NCBI GenBank assembly: GCA_963833505.1
Contig: CAWHYG010000015.1
Span: 124,001-188,000 of the forward strand
Length of the DNA: 64,000 nucleotides
Direction of reading: 5' to 3'
Source: CAWHYG01 sp963833505
GTDB lineage: Bacteria; Eisenbacteria; RBG-16-71-46; CAIMUX01
The translations under genes were made by a program, and so were the position numbers. Below, one piece after another: positions 24,771 through 34,473 of this stretch (the stretch's first letter is position 1; each line of letters starts with the position of its first letter). The notes under the pieces are model-generated. The model did no database searches, had not been told where the DNA came from, and saw nothing but the letters and a program-made list of their open reading frames with translations.

Positions 24771-27700
24771 TCACGCCGCGATGCGACTCTCGCCGGGAGT
24801 CGCCTCGACCGCCCCTTCTTCCGGCCCGGCCGCCAGCCAGAGCTCGATCTTCTCGGAAAGCTCCTTCGGGCGAAACGGCTTCCCGACGTAGTCGTTCATT
24901 CCCGCTTCCAGGCATCGTTCGCGGTAGCCCTTCATCGCGTGCGCGGTCAGCGCGATGATCGGCACCTTCGAATTCAGCACGCCCGAATTGCTGGATCGGA
25001 TGGCCGTCGCGGCTTCCATGCCGTCCATCTCGGGCATCTGGCAGTCCATCAGGACGAGATCATAGGGCTTCTCCCGCAGCGCCAGGAGCGCCTGGCGGCC
25101 GTCGGAGACCGCCTCGGCGTGGTAGCCGAATCGCTCGAGGATCTTGAGGGCGACCATCTGGTTGACCGCGTTGTCTTCCGCCAGGAGGATCCTTGCCCGC
25201 TTCTTCACCGATCCGGTGGCGGTCGGTTCGCCGGCGGTCCCGTTTGATTCGGACGTCAGTTGGCCCTCCTTCCGTCCCAGCATGGCGGAGAGACAGTCCT
25301 TGAGCTGCGTCGACCGCACCGGCTTGACCAGATGGCCGTCAAACCCGGCCGCCACGGGAGGGGTCGCTTCCTTGCCTCGGCCCAGTGTCGAAAGCAACAC
25401 GAGCGCGGTCTGACGGATCGTCGGGTCTTCCCGGATCTCGCGCCCCAAGACCCCGCCCTGGTCGTCGGGAGGACTGCTTTCCAAGAGCGCGATCCGGAAG
25501 GGATCGCCGGCGGCTGCGGCCGACCGGAGCCTGGCCGGAACGGCCCGGGCCTCGACCGCTTCCTCGGGACGGCAGCCCCAGGAGCGCAGCAGTTCCGTCA
25601 TGAACCGGCGATGGGTCGCATCGGGATCCAGGAGCAGGATCCGGAGGCCGCTCAATCCGTCCGGCGGCGCCGGCTCGTCCCCCGAACGCTCCACCTGCTT
25701 CTCCAGGCGCGCGGTGAACCAGAACGTCGATCCCTCTCCGACGATGCTTTCGACCCCCACCTCGCCCTGCATCATCTCCACCAGAATGTCTCGAGATCGC
25801 CAGCCCGAGGCCGGTGCCGCCGAACTTTCTCGCCACGGATCCGTCGACCTGGGTGAACGGGTGGAACAGCTCCGGCAGTCGTTCCGCCGGGATGCCGATT
25901 CCGGTGTCGATCACCTCGAAGCGGATCAAGGTGCTCTGGTCATCCTGGTCGGCCAGGGACGCCTTGAGGTCGATGCGACCCTGATAGGTGAACTTCACGG
26001 CGTTGCCGCACAGGTTCAGAAGAACCTGCCGCAGCCGGCCGGAATCGCCGCGGAGCCGGGTGGGAACCTCCGGGGCGATCGAGCTGGCCAGTTCCAGTCC
26101 CTTCTCCTGCGCCCTCGTGACCAGCATTTCGGTGACATCATCCAGCGTGGCGCGCAGATCGAAGTCGAGCGTCTCCAGGGTCAGCTTCCGCGCTTCGATC
26201 TTCGAGAAATCGAGGATATCGTTGATCAAGGTCAAAAGCGCCCCACCGCTCGTGGCGATCATCTCCACGTACTTGCGTTGCTCCGGCACCAGCTCCGTTT
26301 CCAGAAGCAGGCCGGTCACGCCGATGACCCCGCTCAGCGGCGTGCGGATCTCGTGGCTCATGTGGGCCAGGAACTCGCTCTTGGCGCGATTGGCCAGCGT
26401 GGCCTCCCCCGCCTTGGCGCGCGCCTGCGCGATCGCCTCCTCCAGCCGCCGGTTGGCGGCTTCCAGCTCCGCCTTGGAGTGCTGGAGAAGCTGCTCCGAC
26501 TCCTTGAGCTGGCCGATGTCCATGAAGCACTCGATCAGCTTGGTGCGTCCGGAGATCTGGACGTGGCTGACGGTCTTGAGAATCGGAGTGGTGGTGCCGT
26601 CCCAACGGAGGAGCACGCGTTCCGACCGGTCCACCACCTGTCCCAGGTCCGTGACCGGGCAGGCGCCTTCCTGGGCGGGGCAGAGGAAGTTGTGGCAGAT
26701 CTTGCCTCGGATTGCCTCGGGCGGACCATCAAACATCGCGGCCGCGGCGTCGTTGACCTCCTCGATCACCTTGGATTCGGCGTCGATGATCACGACCCCG
26801 GTCGAAATGTGATCCAGGATGGTGCGCTCGACCGCCTCGCGCTCGCGGAGGGCCTGGCTCAGCCGGTGCTTGACGGAGACGTCGCGGAAGATCAGGACCG
26901 CCCCCATCGGTTCACCGGAGGAGAACTGGATCGGCGCGGCCGTGGCGGAGATGTGGAATTCGGATCCCGAGCGGGACCGGAGCTTGACCTGCCGCGGCAT
27001 GGTCGACGGACGCTGCAGCCGGATCGCCGTCCTCACCGGACCAGCCAGGCCGGCGCCGGTTCGGGCATCGATGGTGTTGAAGACAAGGTCGATGGGCTGT
27101 CCGCGGGCGTCCTCGGCGGACCAGCCGGTCAGGGCCTCGGCGACCGGGTTGAGCGCTGTGATCGTCCCGTCCGCCTCGGTGCTGATGACCCCTTCGGCGA
27201 TCGAGCGCAGGGTCGCGGAAATCCTCTCCCGGTCGCGCGCCGCCTCCTCCTGGGCCGCGAAGCGCAATTCCTCGTTGCTGATGAACACGGCGAGACCGCG
27301 GAGCAATTCCAGAGCGGTTTCGTCGGGCACGAAGTCCCGCCGGTAGAGCGCGCACAGCGCCCCGATGTTCCGGCCGGCGACCTTGATCGGGATCCCGACG
27401 TAGGTTTGCAGCCCTTGGGCGATCACGTCGGGATCGGAACGGGCGTAGGGCGACGATGGGAGGTCGCGGATCACGATCGGATCCGAGGCCTGGTTCCGGA
27501 TGACGTCGTAGCAGATGTGCCCTTCGGGCGCGACGGAAGAACGGAAGTCCGGTGCTGCGCCCCACTGCCCCCAGGCGCACAACCGCTCGTCGTGGATCCG
27601 CCGATAGAGGCTGCAGTCCGCCTGGAGGAGCTGGCCACAGAGCGCGACCAACCGGTTGATGTTCGCGCGAGGGTCGGCGTCGAGCTCCATGATGCATTGC

Positions 27701-27789
27701 ATCACCCTCGCCTGGAGGTTTCGCCTCCGGCGCAGCTCGCCCGCGATCCGTCGCGGGTCCTTCTCCGATCCGTCGATGATGTCGTCCAT
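24771..27789 (-). pseudogene. Hybrid histidine kinase GAF-PAS-PAS-HisKA-HATPase-REC-REC, frameshifted
   Basis: The two pieces join into one kinase of about 1005 residues. The 5' part (from ATG 27789) has GAF (about residues 30-180), two PAS domains, HisKA (HMSHEIRTPLSGVIG) and HATPase to GGTGLGLAIS. The frame then breaks at 25785-25786. Removing one A there (CCAGAATGTC) restores SRHLVEMMQGEVGVES and continues into two receivers ending at 24771. The first receiver lacks the acceptor Asp (IALLESSPP); the second is complete (LVLMDCQMPEMDG). This is either a recent mutation or a one-base sequence error. With the break the product lacks the end of its ATPase domain and both receivers. Confidence 0.88.
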
Positions 27790-28010
27790 CGCGAAGCTGA
27801 ATTCCCTCCGGCCCGGTTATCGGACGCCGGAGGGCGCTTCTTGACCGGCGGACTGCAATCCCTACGCCCGGATCGCGGTTCGCTGGATGCGGATAGCGCC
27901 GGAGAACGCCGTCTTCGCTACCAGCCCACTTACGCCGGGTCGTCGCAATAGCGGTCTGCGCGATCCGCCGGACGAAGGGCGTGCTGTTGACATATGACCC
28001 GCAGCCGTTC

Positions 28011-28040
28011 TTGACAGCCGGACGGCGCTTTTTCTAGGTT
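28011..28040 (+). promoter_or_regulatory. Sigma70-type promoter of DUF4142 gene
   Basis: TTGACA (28011-28016), 18-bp spacer and TAGGTT (28035-28040). A second TTGACA lies at 27987-27992. The leader would be about 75 nt. The rest of 27790-28010, between the kinase start and this promoter, shows no gene. Confidence 0.5.
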
Positions 28041-28121
28041 GAACCTGGGCCGGATCCGCAGCCTCGGACCGGCGCGACTGTGCCACTCAACGAACTGTGG
28101 GCCATCAACGGAGGTAGAAGA

Positions 28122-28664
28122 ATGTACAGACGTTTCATGGCGGTTTCCGTCCTGTTCGCCGCCCTGTTCGCGGCCACGGGCGCGTGGGCGGCGGCGGATT
28201 CCACCGCGACGATGTTGGGCGCGAAGGATCTCGCCTTTGTCAAGGAGGCGGCCGGCGGTGGGCTCTATGAAGTCAAGGCGGGGCAGCTGGCGGAGAAGAA
28301 CGCCAGTGACGACAGCGTCAAGGCCTTCGGAACCCAGATGGAGACGGATCACACCAAGATCAACGACGACTTGAAGGCCGTCGTCCAGGGCAAGAACGTC
28401 ACGTTTCCGGAGAAGCTTTCCGGAACGATGGCGCGGACCTACCTCGTCCTCTCGAAGAAGACGGGAGCCGCATTCGACAAGGCCTACATGGCCGACATGG
28501 TCCGGGACCACACCCAGGACGTTGCGGCCTTCCGGCGCATGTCCAAGGTGATCCAGGATCCGGCGCTCCACGGCTTCATCACCCGCACCCTGCCGATCAT
28601 CGAGATGCACCTGGCCATGGCCAAGAGGATCCAGGCGAACTTGAAGCCGGCCGGCGGCATGTAA
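28122..28664 (+). CDS. DUF4142 exported protein
   Basis: This 180-residue protein has a signal peptide (residues 1-24, ending GAWAA) and RBS GGAGG 8 nt before ATG 28122. The mature helical bundle follows DUF4142: DLAFVKEAAGGGLYEVKAGQLA, VKAFGTQMETDHTKINDDL, DKAYMADMVRDHTQDVAAF and LPIIEMHLAMAKRI. The spaced His/Glu/Met residues resemble a ferritin-like or metal-binding bundle. The function of the family is not established; it is often periplasmic and stress-associated. Confidence 0.9.
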   Translation: MYRRFMAVSVLFAALFAATGAWAAADSTATMLGAKDLAFVKEAAGGGLYEVKAGQLAEKNASDDSVKAFGTQMETDHTKINDDLKAVVQGKNVTFPEKLSGTMARTYLVLSKKTGAAFDKAYMADMVRDHTQDVAAFRRMSKVIQDPALHGFITRTLPIIEMHLAMAKRIQANLKPAGGM

Positions 28665-28868
28665 GCGCGGCGGCGGATCGGCCTGTCTCGCGCCGGCCCT
28701 CGCTCCTCGAAGTGGTCCACCCGCCGGTGTGGGACGGGCGGTGCGCGCTTGGCCCCTTCGGCGCCTCGGCCCGTGCTGACGGCGTCCCGGCCCGCCTTAC
28801 CGTGAGGGGCGTCTCCGGCGCCTCACAGCCTACTGGCGCGCTCGGGCGCGAGGCGTATTCTCGACGCC

Positions 28869-29777
28869 ATGCCCGAGCTTCCCGACATCGCGATCTACCT
28901 GGAAAGGCTGGAGCCGAGAATCGTCGGCCGGGTCCTGGAGAGGATCCGGCTGGCCAATCCGTTTGTCCTCCGCACCGTGGAGCCGCCGATCGCCAGCGCC
29001 GAGGGCAAACGGGTCGTACAGCTACGGCGCCTGGGAAAACGGATCGTGTGTGCACTCGACGACCATCTGTTCCTCGTTGTCCATCTGATGATCGCGGGAC
29101 GCCTCCGCTGGAGACCGCCCGAGGCCCAAGCGCCGGGCCGACTCGGCATCGCGTCACTCTTCTTCCCGACCGGCACGCTCCTTTTGACCGAAGCGGGGAC
29201 GAAGCGGCGCGCCTCGCTCCACCTGGTTCGCGGGGAAGACGCGCTGGCCGCGCTGGATCCGGGCGGGCTCGAGGTGCTCGAATCCAGCCTCGATGACTTC
29301 CGCGGGGCGCTGACGCGGGAAAGCCACACGCTCAAACGAGCCATGACCGACCCCCGCGTGCTGAGCGGGATCGGCAACGCCTATTCGGACGAGATCCTCC
29401 ACCGGGCGCGGCTCTCCCCGTTCCGGCTCACCCGGCAGCTCGACGACGAGGAACTGGCGCGCTTGCACGCCGCCTGCTCGAGCGTGCTTCGGGAATGGAT
29501 CGAGAGGCTTCGCGCCGAGGCGGGAGACGGTTTCCCTGAGAAAGTGACGGCCTTCCGCGCCGAGATGGCGGTGCACGGCCGCTATCGACAGCCCTGTCCG
29601 GTCTGCGGCGCTCCCATCCAGCGCATCGTCTATGCCGAGAACGAAGCCAACTATTGCGCCCGATGTCAGACCGGCGGGAGGCTTCTGGCGGATCGAGCTC
29701 TGTCCCGACTGCTCAAAGGGGATTGGCCGCGGACGTTGGAGGATCTGGAGGAGACGCGATCCTCACGGCGGTCATAG
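28869..29777 (+). CDS. Fpg/Nei-family DNA glycosylase homologue
   Basis: This 302-residue protein has the N-terminal catalytic Pro-Glu after Met removal (MPELPDI; most Fpg proteins have PELPEV), the beta-sandwich Lys region (GKRVVQLRRLGKRI), the helix-two-turn-helix (DPRVLSGIGNAYSDEIL) and a C-terminal zinc finger CPVCG...CARCQTGG. It should excise oxidised bases by a beta/delta lyase mechanism. The length is slightly above the usual 270-290. Its stop codon TAG is the first TAG of a truncated copy of the short inverted-repeat element, so insertion of that element may have set the current C-terminus (EETRSSRRS). Confidence 0.88.
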   Translation: MPELPDIAIYLERLEPRIVGRVLERIRLANPFVLRTVEPPIASAEGKRVVQLRRLGKRIVCALDDHLFLVVHLMIAGRLRWRPPEAQAPGRLGIASLFFPTGTLLLTEAGTKRRASLHLVRGEDALAALDPGGLEVLESSLDDFRGALTRESHTLKRAMTDPRVLSGIGNAYSDEILHRARLSPFRLTRQLDDEELARLHAACSSVLREWIERLRAEAGDGFPEKVTAFRAEMAVHGRYRQPCPVCGAPIQRIVYAENEANYCARCQTGGRLLADRALSRLLKGDWPRTLEDLEETRSSRRS

Positions 29778-29858
29778 CCCGCATCCATCATGAGCCCTCT
29801 GCGGCGGCATCGAATCTGCCCGCCATGACTGCGTTGCGCTTGCCCCTCACTCCTCGAC
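29776..29858 (+). mobile_element. Truncated copy of short inverted-repeat element (MITE-like)
   Basis: About 83 bp match the left half of the element at 41084-41266: TAGCCCGCATC end, CCTCTGCGGCGGCATCGA and GCCCGCCATGACTGCGTTGC. The match stops at TCCTCGAC. It is more diverged than the other two copies, so it is older. Confidence 0.85.
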
Positions 29859-29891
29859 GCCTGGCTCGGCCCCTCGAAGCTCATGACCGGC

Positions 29892-32800
29892 TCAGGCCGC
29901 TTCGCGAAGCTCGTCCTCGCCCGAGTGCAGTGCCGCCGCATCACCCGCCGGACGAACGGCCGCGGGCGGGACGGCGCCTTCAACGGACGCGCGCCCCGGA
30001 TCCTCCGGCCGGAAGGCCCAGTTGAGGAGCATCGTGCGCAATGATTCGAGAGTGGTCGGCTTGCTCAGGTAGTCGTCCATGCCCGAAACCAGACAGCGGT
30101 CTCGTTCCTTGCCCATCGCGCTGGCGGTCATCGCGATGATCGGCGTGTGCCGGGATCCCTCCCGCCGCCGGATCTCGAGCGTCGCCGCGATGCCGTCCAT
30201 CTGCGGCATCTGGCAATCCATGAGGATGACGGCATAGCGATTCCGTTCCGCCGCGTCGCAGGCGGCCCGGCCGTTCTCCACAAGATCGACCTCGCATCCG
30301 AAGCTCTTGAGCTGGCGAACCGCGACCATCTGGTTGACCGGATTGTCCTCGGCGAGCAGAACGCGGACGCCCCGGAGTGCGCCCCGGGAGTTCTCCACCT
30401 TCGTTTCCCCGCGGCCGGTTGCTTCGGGCGCGGCCGGCGCCGGCGCCTCGAGCTGACGAAGAAGCATCTCGCGCAGCTGCGACGGCCGGATCGGCTTCTG
30501 GAGTCGTCCGTCGGCGAAAATCGTCGCCGCGACCTCGGCGAGCGGATTGGCCATGAGCACGACTTTCGTCCGGTCCGCGCCCGAATCGGGCTGCAAATCC
30601 GGCGACTTTGCCATCGCCGCCAGGTCGGGAATCTCCGCGTCGATCAGGACGAGCTCGTACGGGTCGCCGCCCGCGCCCGCTTCCCGAAGCAGGCGGAGGG
30701 CTTCGTTCCCGCCCTCGGAGCCGTCGACCCGGTGGCCGGCCGCCCTGATCCCGGCCGCCAGAGCCGCGCGGGCTGCAGCGTTGTCCTCGACCACGAGGAT
30801 CCGATGGCCGTCGGTCGCATGAGGCAAGACCTCGTCCGCCGCCTTCGCCGCCGATTGGACCGGCATCCGGAACCAGAAGGTCGAACCGGCTCCGGGCTCG
30901 CTGGTGAAGTCGATCTGACCCCCCATGGCTTCGACAAGCTGCTTGGAGATCGCCAATCCGAGGCCGGTCCCGCCGAATTTCCGCGTCATCGAGCCGTCCG
31001 CCTGGGAGAAGAACCGGAACAGCCGGCCTCGGGCCTCCGGGGGGACGCCCACGCCCGTGTCCCGGACCTCGAAGCGAAGCCAGTCGGTCGAGGAACGGCC
31101 GCGATCGAGCCGGTCCCGTTCGCCCGCCTCGTCGGACTCACGCCGGACCCGGACCTCGACCTCTCCCTTCTCCGTGAACTTGACCGCATTGCCGAGCAGA
31201 TTGGTCAGGATCTGGCGGAGGCGCGTGGGATCGCCGCGCATCTCCGCCGGCAGGCCCGAAGCGAAGTTGGCGATCAGCTCCAGGCCCTTGCCTTGCGCCA
31301 CCTGGGCCACGAGATCAACCGCCTCTTCCACGACGCGGGTCGGGTCGAAAAACAGGCATTCGAGCGTCAGGGCGCCCGCCTCGATCTTCGAGAGATCCAG
31401 GATGTCGTTGATCACGGCGAGAAGCGATTCCCCCGACTTGTACAGCATCTGCGCGAATTCGCGCTGTTCCTCCGTGAGGTCGGAGTCGAGCAGCAACCCG
31501 GCCATCCCGATGACCCCGTTGAGCGGCGTCCGGATCTCGTGGCTCATGTTGGCCAGGAACTCGGATTTCAGCCGATTGGCCTCGACGGCCTTGTCGCGGG
31601 CCCGGGCCAGTTCGTCTTCGACCTCCTTGATCCGGGTCATGTCCGAGACGAAGCCCTCGATGCTGAGCTCGCCTTCGTCCAGGGATGGGGCCGGCCGCCC
31701 CTGTTCCCATACCCACTTCTCGGCGCCGGAGGCGGTGCGCAGCCGGTAGAAGACGTGGAAGGGCCGCCGATTGCTGATCCCGGCCTCGACCTCCGCGCAC
31801 GCCTGCTCGCGGTCATCCGGATGGATCAGATCGGCATACGAGACCCGATGGTTCCCGAGCAGATCGCAGGGCGGATAGCCGGTCAGATCGGCGCAGCCCT
31901 CGCTGGCGTAGTCCAGGGTCCAGAGGCGATCGCGCCGGCAGCGGTAGGCCATCCCGGGAAGGTTGCTGAGGATCATGGCCAGGATCCGGCCGCTCCGCCG
32001 GTGCGCCGCTTCGGCCTGCTTGCGGTGGCAGATGTCGGACATGGTGCCGGCGGCGCGCAAAGGTCTTCCGGCGGCGTCGCGCGCGACGACCCGCCCTTTC
32101 ACCTGCACCCAGAGCCACTCGCCGGGACGCCGTCGCATGCGGTGTTCGCTTTCGAGGAACTCGGTCTTGCCGTCCCAGTGCGCCCGGACCGCCGCCTCGA
32201 ATCGTTCGCCATCGTCGGGATGGATCAGATCGCACCACGCCCTGAAGTCGGTCGGAATCCCTTCGGGCATGCATCCCAGAATGTCGAGGCCCCGCGAGCT
32301 GAAGAAGAAACCGCCGGATGGGATGTCCAGGTCCCAGAAACCGTCGCTGCCTCCCTCGAGCATCAGATTGAGCCGGTCCCGCGACTCCCTGAGCGCCCGC
32401 TCGGCGCGAACCGCTTCGGTCACGTCGGTCAGCGCGGTGAGCGCGCGGCAGATCTGACCCTCCTGGTTCCGAAGCGCAACCGACGAGAGAAGGACATCCC
32501 GCACGGATCCATCCTGGCGCCGGATCTCGAACGGAATGTCCCGGCAGGGCCGCCCGCTTCGGAAGAATTCCGGCTGGATGACCTCAAGGGAGAGGCGGCG
32601 CGAGTCCTCGGTGTAGAAGTCCGCCACCGGATGTCCGATGACCTCGTCGCGGGAGTAGCCGAAGTGCTCCAGCCAGAGGTCGGTGACGTTCAGGATGACT
32701 CCGGCGGTGTTGATCGAATGCAGGAGGGCAGGGATCCGTCGATCGGGATAGGGGTCTATATCCGGACCAGAGCCCGGATCCGGAGGCGCCGGGTCCTGCG

Positions 32801-32897
32801 GCCCGCGCTGCGAGGCCAGCGCCGGGGACAGAACGCGCCGGGATCGGTCCTCGCCCGGGCCATTCGCTTTTTCAGGATGGCGGCGGACAGCAGTCAC
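29892..32897 (-). CDS. Hybrid histidine kinase PAS-PAS-PAS-HisKA-HATPase-REC-REC
   Basis: This soluble kinase of 1001 residues starts at GTG 32897. PAS-1 covers about residues 55-165 (LLHSINTAGVILNVTDLW), PAS-2 about 175-295 (SDGFWDLDIPSGGF) and PAS-3 about 305-425 (GMAYRCRRDRLWTLDYASEG). HisKA is HMSHEIRTPLNGVIGMAG-like, and HATPase has NLLGNAVKFTEKGE, DTGVGVPP and GTGLGLAIS. The first receiver is degenerate (LVLIDAEIPDLAA, no clear partner Lys region) and the second is full (VILMDCQMPQMDGIA). There is no Hpt domain, so phosphotransfer must go to a separate protein. The layout matches the frameshifted kinase at 24771-27789 and the one at 56483, suggesting paralogous expansion. Confidence 0.92.
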   Translation of the reverse strand: MTAVRRHPEKANGPGEDRSRRVLSPALASQRGPQDPAPPDPGSGPDIDPYPDRRIPALLHSINTAGVILNVTDLWLEHFGYSRDEVIGHPVADFYTEDSRRLSLEVIQPEFFRSGRPCRDIPFEIRRQDGSVRDVLLSSVALRNQEGQICRALTALTDVTEAVRAERALRESRDRLNLMLEGGSDGFWDLDIPSGGFFFSSRGLDILGCMPEGIPTDFRAWCDLIHPDDGERFEAAVRAHWDGKTEFLESEHRMRRRPGEWLWVQVKGRVVARDAAGRPLRAAGTMSDICHRKQAEAAHRRSGRILAMILSNLPGMAYRCRRDRLWTLDYASEGCADLTGYPPCDLLGNHRVSYADLIHPDDREQACAEVEAGISNRRPFHVFYRLRTASGAEKWVWEQGRPAPSLDEGELSIEGFVSDMTRIKEVEDELARARDKAVEANRLKSEFLANMSHEIRTPLNGVIGMAGLLLDSDLTEEQREFAQMLYKSGESLLAVINDILDLSKIEAGALTLECLFFDPTRVVEEAVDLVAQVAQGKGLELIANFASGLPAEMRGDPTRLRQILTNLLGNAVKFTEKGEVEVRVRRESDEAGERDRLDRGRSSTDWLRFEVRDTGVGVPPEARGRLFRFFSQADGSMTRKFGGTGLGLAISKQLVEAMGGQIDFTSEPGAGSTFWFRMPVQSAAKAADEVLPHATDGHRILVVEDNAAARAALAAGIRAAGHRVDGSEGGNEALRLLREAGAGGDPYELVLIDAEIPDLAAMAKSPDLQPDSGADRTKVVLMANPLAEVAATIFADGRLQKPIRPSQLREMLLRQLEAPAPAAPEATGRGETKVENSRGALRGVRVLLAEDNPVNQMVAVRQLKSFGCEVDLVENGRAACDAAERNRYAVILMDCQMPQMDGIAATLEIRRREGSRHTPIIAMTASAMGKERDRCLVSGMDDYLSKPTTLESLRTMLLNWAFRPEDPGRASVEGAVPPAAVRPAGDAAALHSGEDELREAA

Positions 32898-33066
32898 AGT
32901 TCCTGAACCCCGGGTTGAGATCGCTCGGAGGCGCCGGCCGGCTCCGGGCTCGCAACGCCTTCGGCGGCCCGGGTTGCGGGGGGAGCAAGCGGTCAGCTTC
33001 TTTCCGGTGGTATCGGCAGCCCGAGGACGGATGTTAAGCTGCGGCGGTAATTTCCAATCGGCGTTC

Positions 33067-34455
33067 TCAGACCGGATTCAGCAGGATCCGCCGCTCGAGG
33101 CGGGCTCGCTCCGCGCGATAAAGACGCCGGAGCTGGCCATTCCACAGGCAGGAGGCCGAGGTGAGCCCGACGATCCGGCGAACTTCCTGCCGGCTGATCC
33201 GGATCTTGTTTCCGCCGAGAAGAACCCGTTCCTCACCCCAGAGGCGGACCAGAGTGCGCAGCGCGAAAAAGGTCGGCCAGAGGCAGAAGAGCCGGACACG
33301 GGGCTCCCGCCGGGGAATCAAGAGCGTGTACTCCATCGCGCGATCCAGATAGGACGCCGCTTCGAGGACGAGATCGCCGAGAACCCGAAGCGCCGCCGGG
33401 CGCTGCGCCGGCTCATCCAGATGGCGCGCGCTCGTTCCGTGGCGCCGGGCCAGATCCTCCGGAACGTAGCTCCAGCCTCGACGGCGGTCCTCCGCCACAT
33501 CCTGGAGAATATTGGTGAACTGAAGACCGAGTCCGAAAGGAACGGCCAGCTCGCGGAGACGCGTCGCCTGAACCGCCGCGGCTTCCGGATCGCGGGTCGA
33601 GAAATGATCGGTGAACAGCTCGGTCAGCATCTGCCCGACCGTGCCCGCGACGTAATAGGCGTAGGCGCGGAGATCGTCCCATGTCTCCAGGACGTTGGGC
33701 ACGGGATCGGGTTGATCCGCGAGGGAGCCAAAATGGTCGAAATCCGCCCTCGGACCTGATGAGGATTCGAGGACAGCCGGCGGGCGCGGCGAGGTTTCCA
33801 TGGGGCCGCGAGCCGCGATGGATCCCGATGCAGACCCGAGGAGAGCGGGCGCCGGCCGGCGCGCCACAGATTCGAAGAGACCACGTCGTCCCGCGGAGAA
33901 TTCCCGGCCGCGGAGCCCCGGATCCTTCCGATCCTCGCCGAGCGATCGTCCAGCCGCGGGAGACCGATCGCCCGCGACTCCGGCATCGAACGCGCGAGTC
34001 CCAAGTGCCGGCGAGCAGCGCAGCTCGCGAGCCACGTAGATCGACATCCCTGACGACAGGGCCTCGACCCACCGCGCGATGGTGTCGCGGGAGCGATCGG
34101 GCAAGGCCGTATAAGCCCGCACGACGATGGCCCGGTCCGCCAGCAACCGGAGTCCGACCGGATCCCGGAGGGGCAGCCCCTGCGCCTCTTCCAGCGCATC
34201 GCTCAGGAGCCGCGCGTCGCGGGTCCCGGAGCCCAGGCTGAGCGCGAATGCCTCGAGCCCGGCCATCCTCGTTTCGGGATCGGCTTCGGTTGCATCCTCG
34301 AGGACGTCGGCGATCCGGCAGAGCAGATAGGCCACCGTGACCGGATCGCGCAGATCTCCCGGCAGGACCCGGATGGCGAGCGCGAAGGTCCGCGAGACGC
34401 GGGGAAGCATCTCCCGGCACTGCCGCAAATCAGCCGCCGGACAGGTCTTTTCCAT
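33067..34455 (-). CDS. Squalene/phytoene synthase-family protein with large internal insertion
   Basis: This 462-residue protein has the two Asp-rich motifs of head-to-head prenyl synthases, DVLEDATEAD (near residue 50) and NILQDVAEDRRRG. Other family blocks are SRTFALAIRVLP, AYAYYVAGTVGQMLTELF and YVPEDLARRHG. Family members are usually 280-350 residues. The excess is a segment at residues about 147-250 (33705-34015) rich in Ser, Pro, Arg, Gly and Ala, inserted just before the AYAYYVAGTVG helix. Likely products are squalene, hydroxysqualene or a C40 precursor, but no squalene-hopene cyclase or carotenoid gene lies nearby. The gene follows maf by 18 bp, so the two are probably co-transcribed. 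Confidence 0.88.
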   Translation of the reverse strand: MEKTCPAADLRQCREMLPRVSRTFALAIRVLPGDLRDPVTVAYLLCRIADVLEDATEADPETRMAGLEAFALSLGSGTRDARLLSDALEEAQGLPLRDPVGLRLLADRAIVVRAYTALPDRSRDTIARWVEALSSGMSIYVARELRCSPALGTRAFDAGVAGDRSPAAGRSLGEDRKDPGLRGREFSAGRRGLFESVARRPAPALLGSASGSIAARGPMETSPRPPAVLESSSGPRADFDHFGSLADQPDPVPNVLETWDDLRAYAYYVAGTVGQMLTELFTDHFSTRDPEAAAVQATRLRELAVPFGLGLQFTNILQDVAEDRRRGWSYVPEDLARRHGTSARHLDEPAQRPAALRVLGDLVLEAASYLDRAMEYTLLIPRREPRVRLFCLWPTFFALRTLVRLWGEERVLLGGNKIRISRQEVRRIVGLTSASCLWNGQLRRLYRAERARLERRILLNPV

Positions 34456-34473
34456 GACGTGCGCTCCCGTTCC

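Noticed and set aside
25600..27951. 783-codon plus-strand frame opposite the hybrid kinase
   Set aside because: Shadow of the GAF-PAS-HisKA coding strand; similar shadows occur opposite every long gene here.
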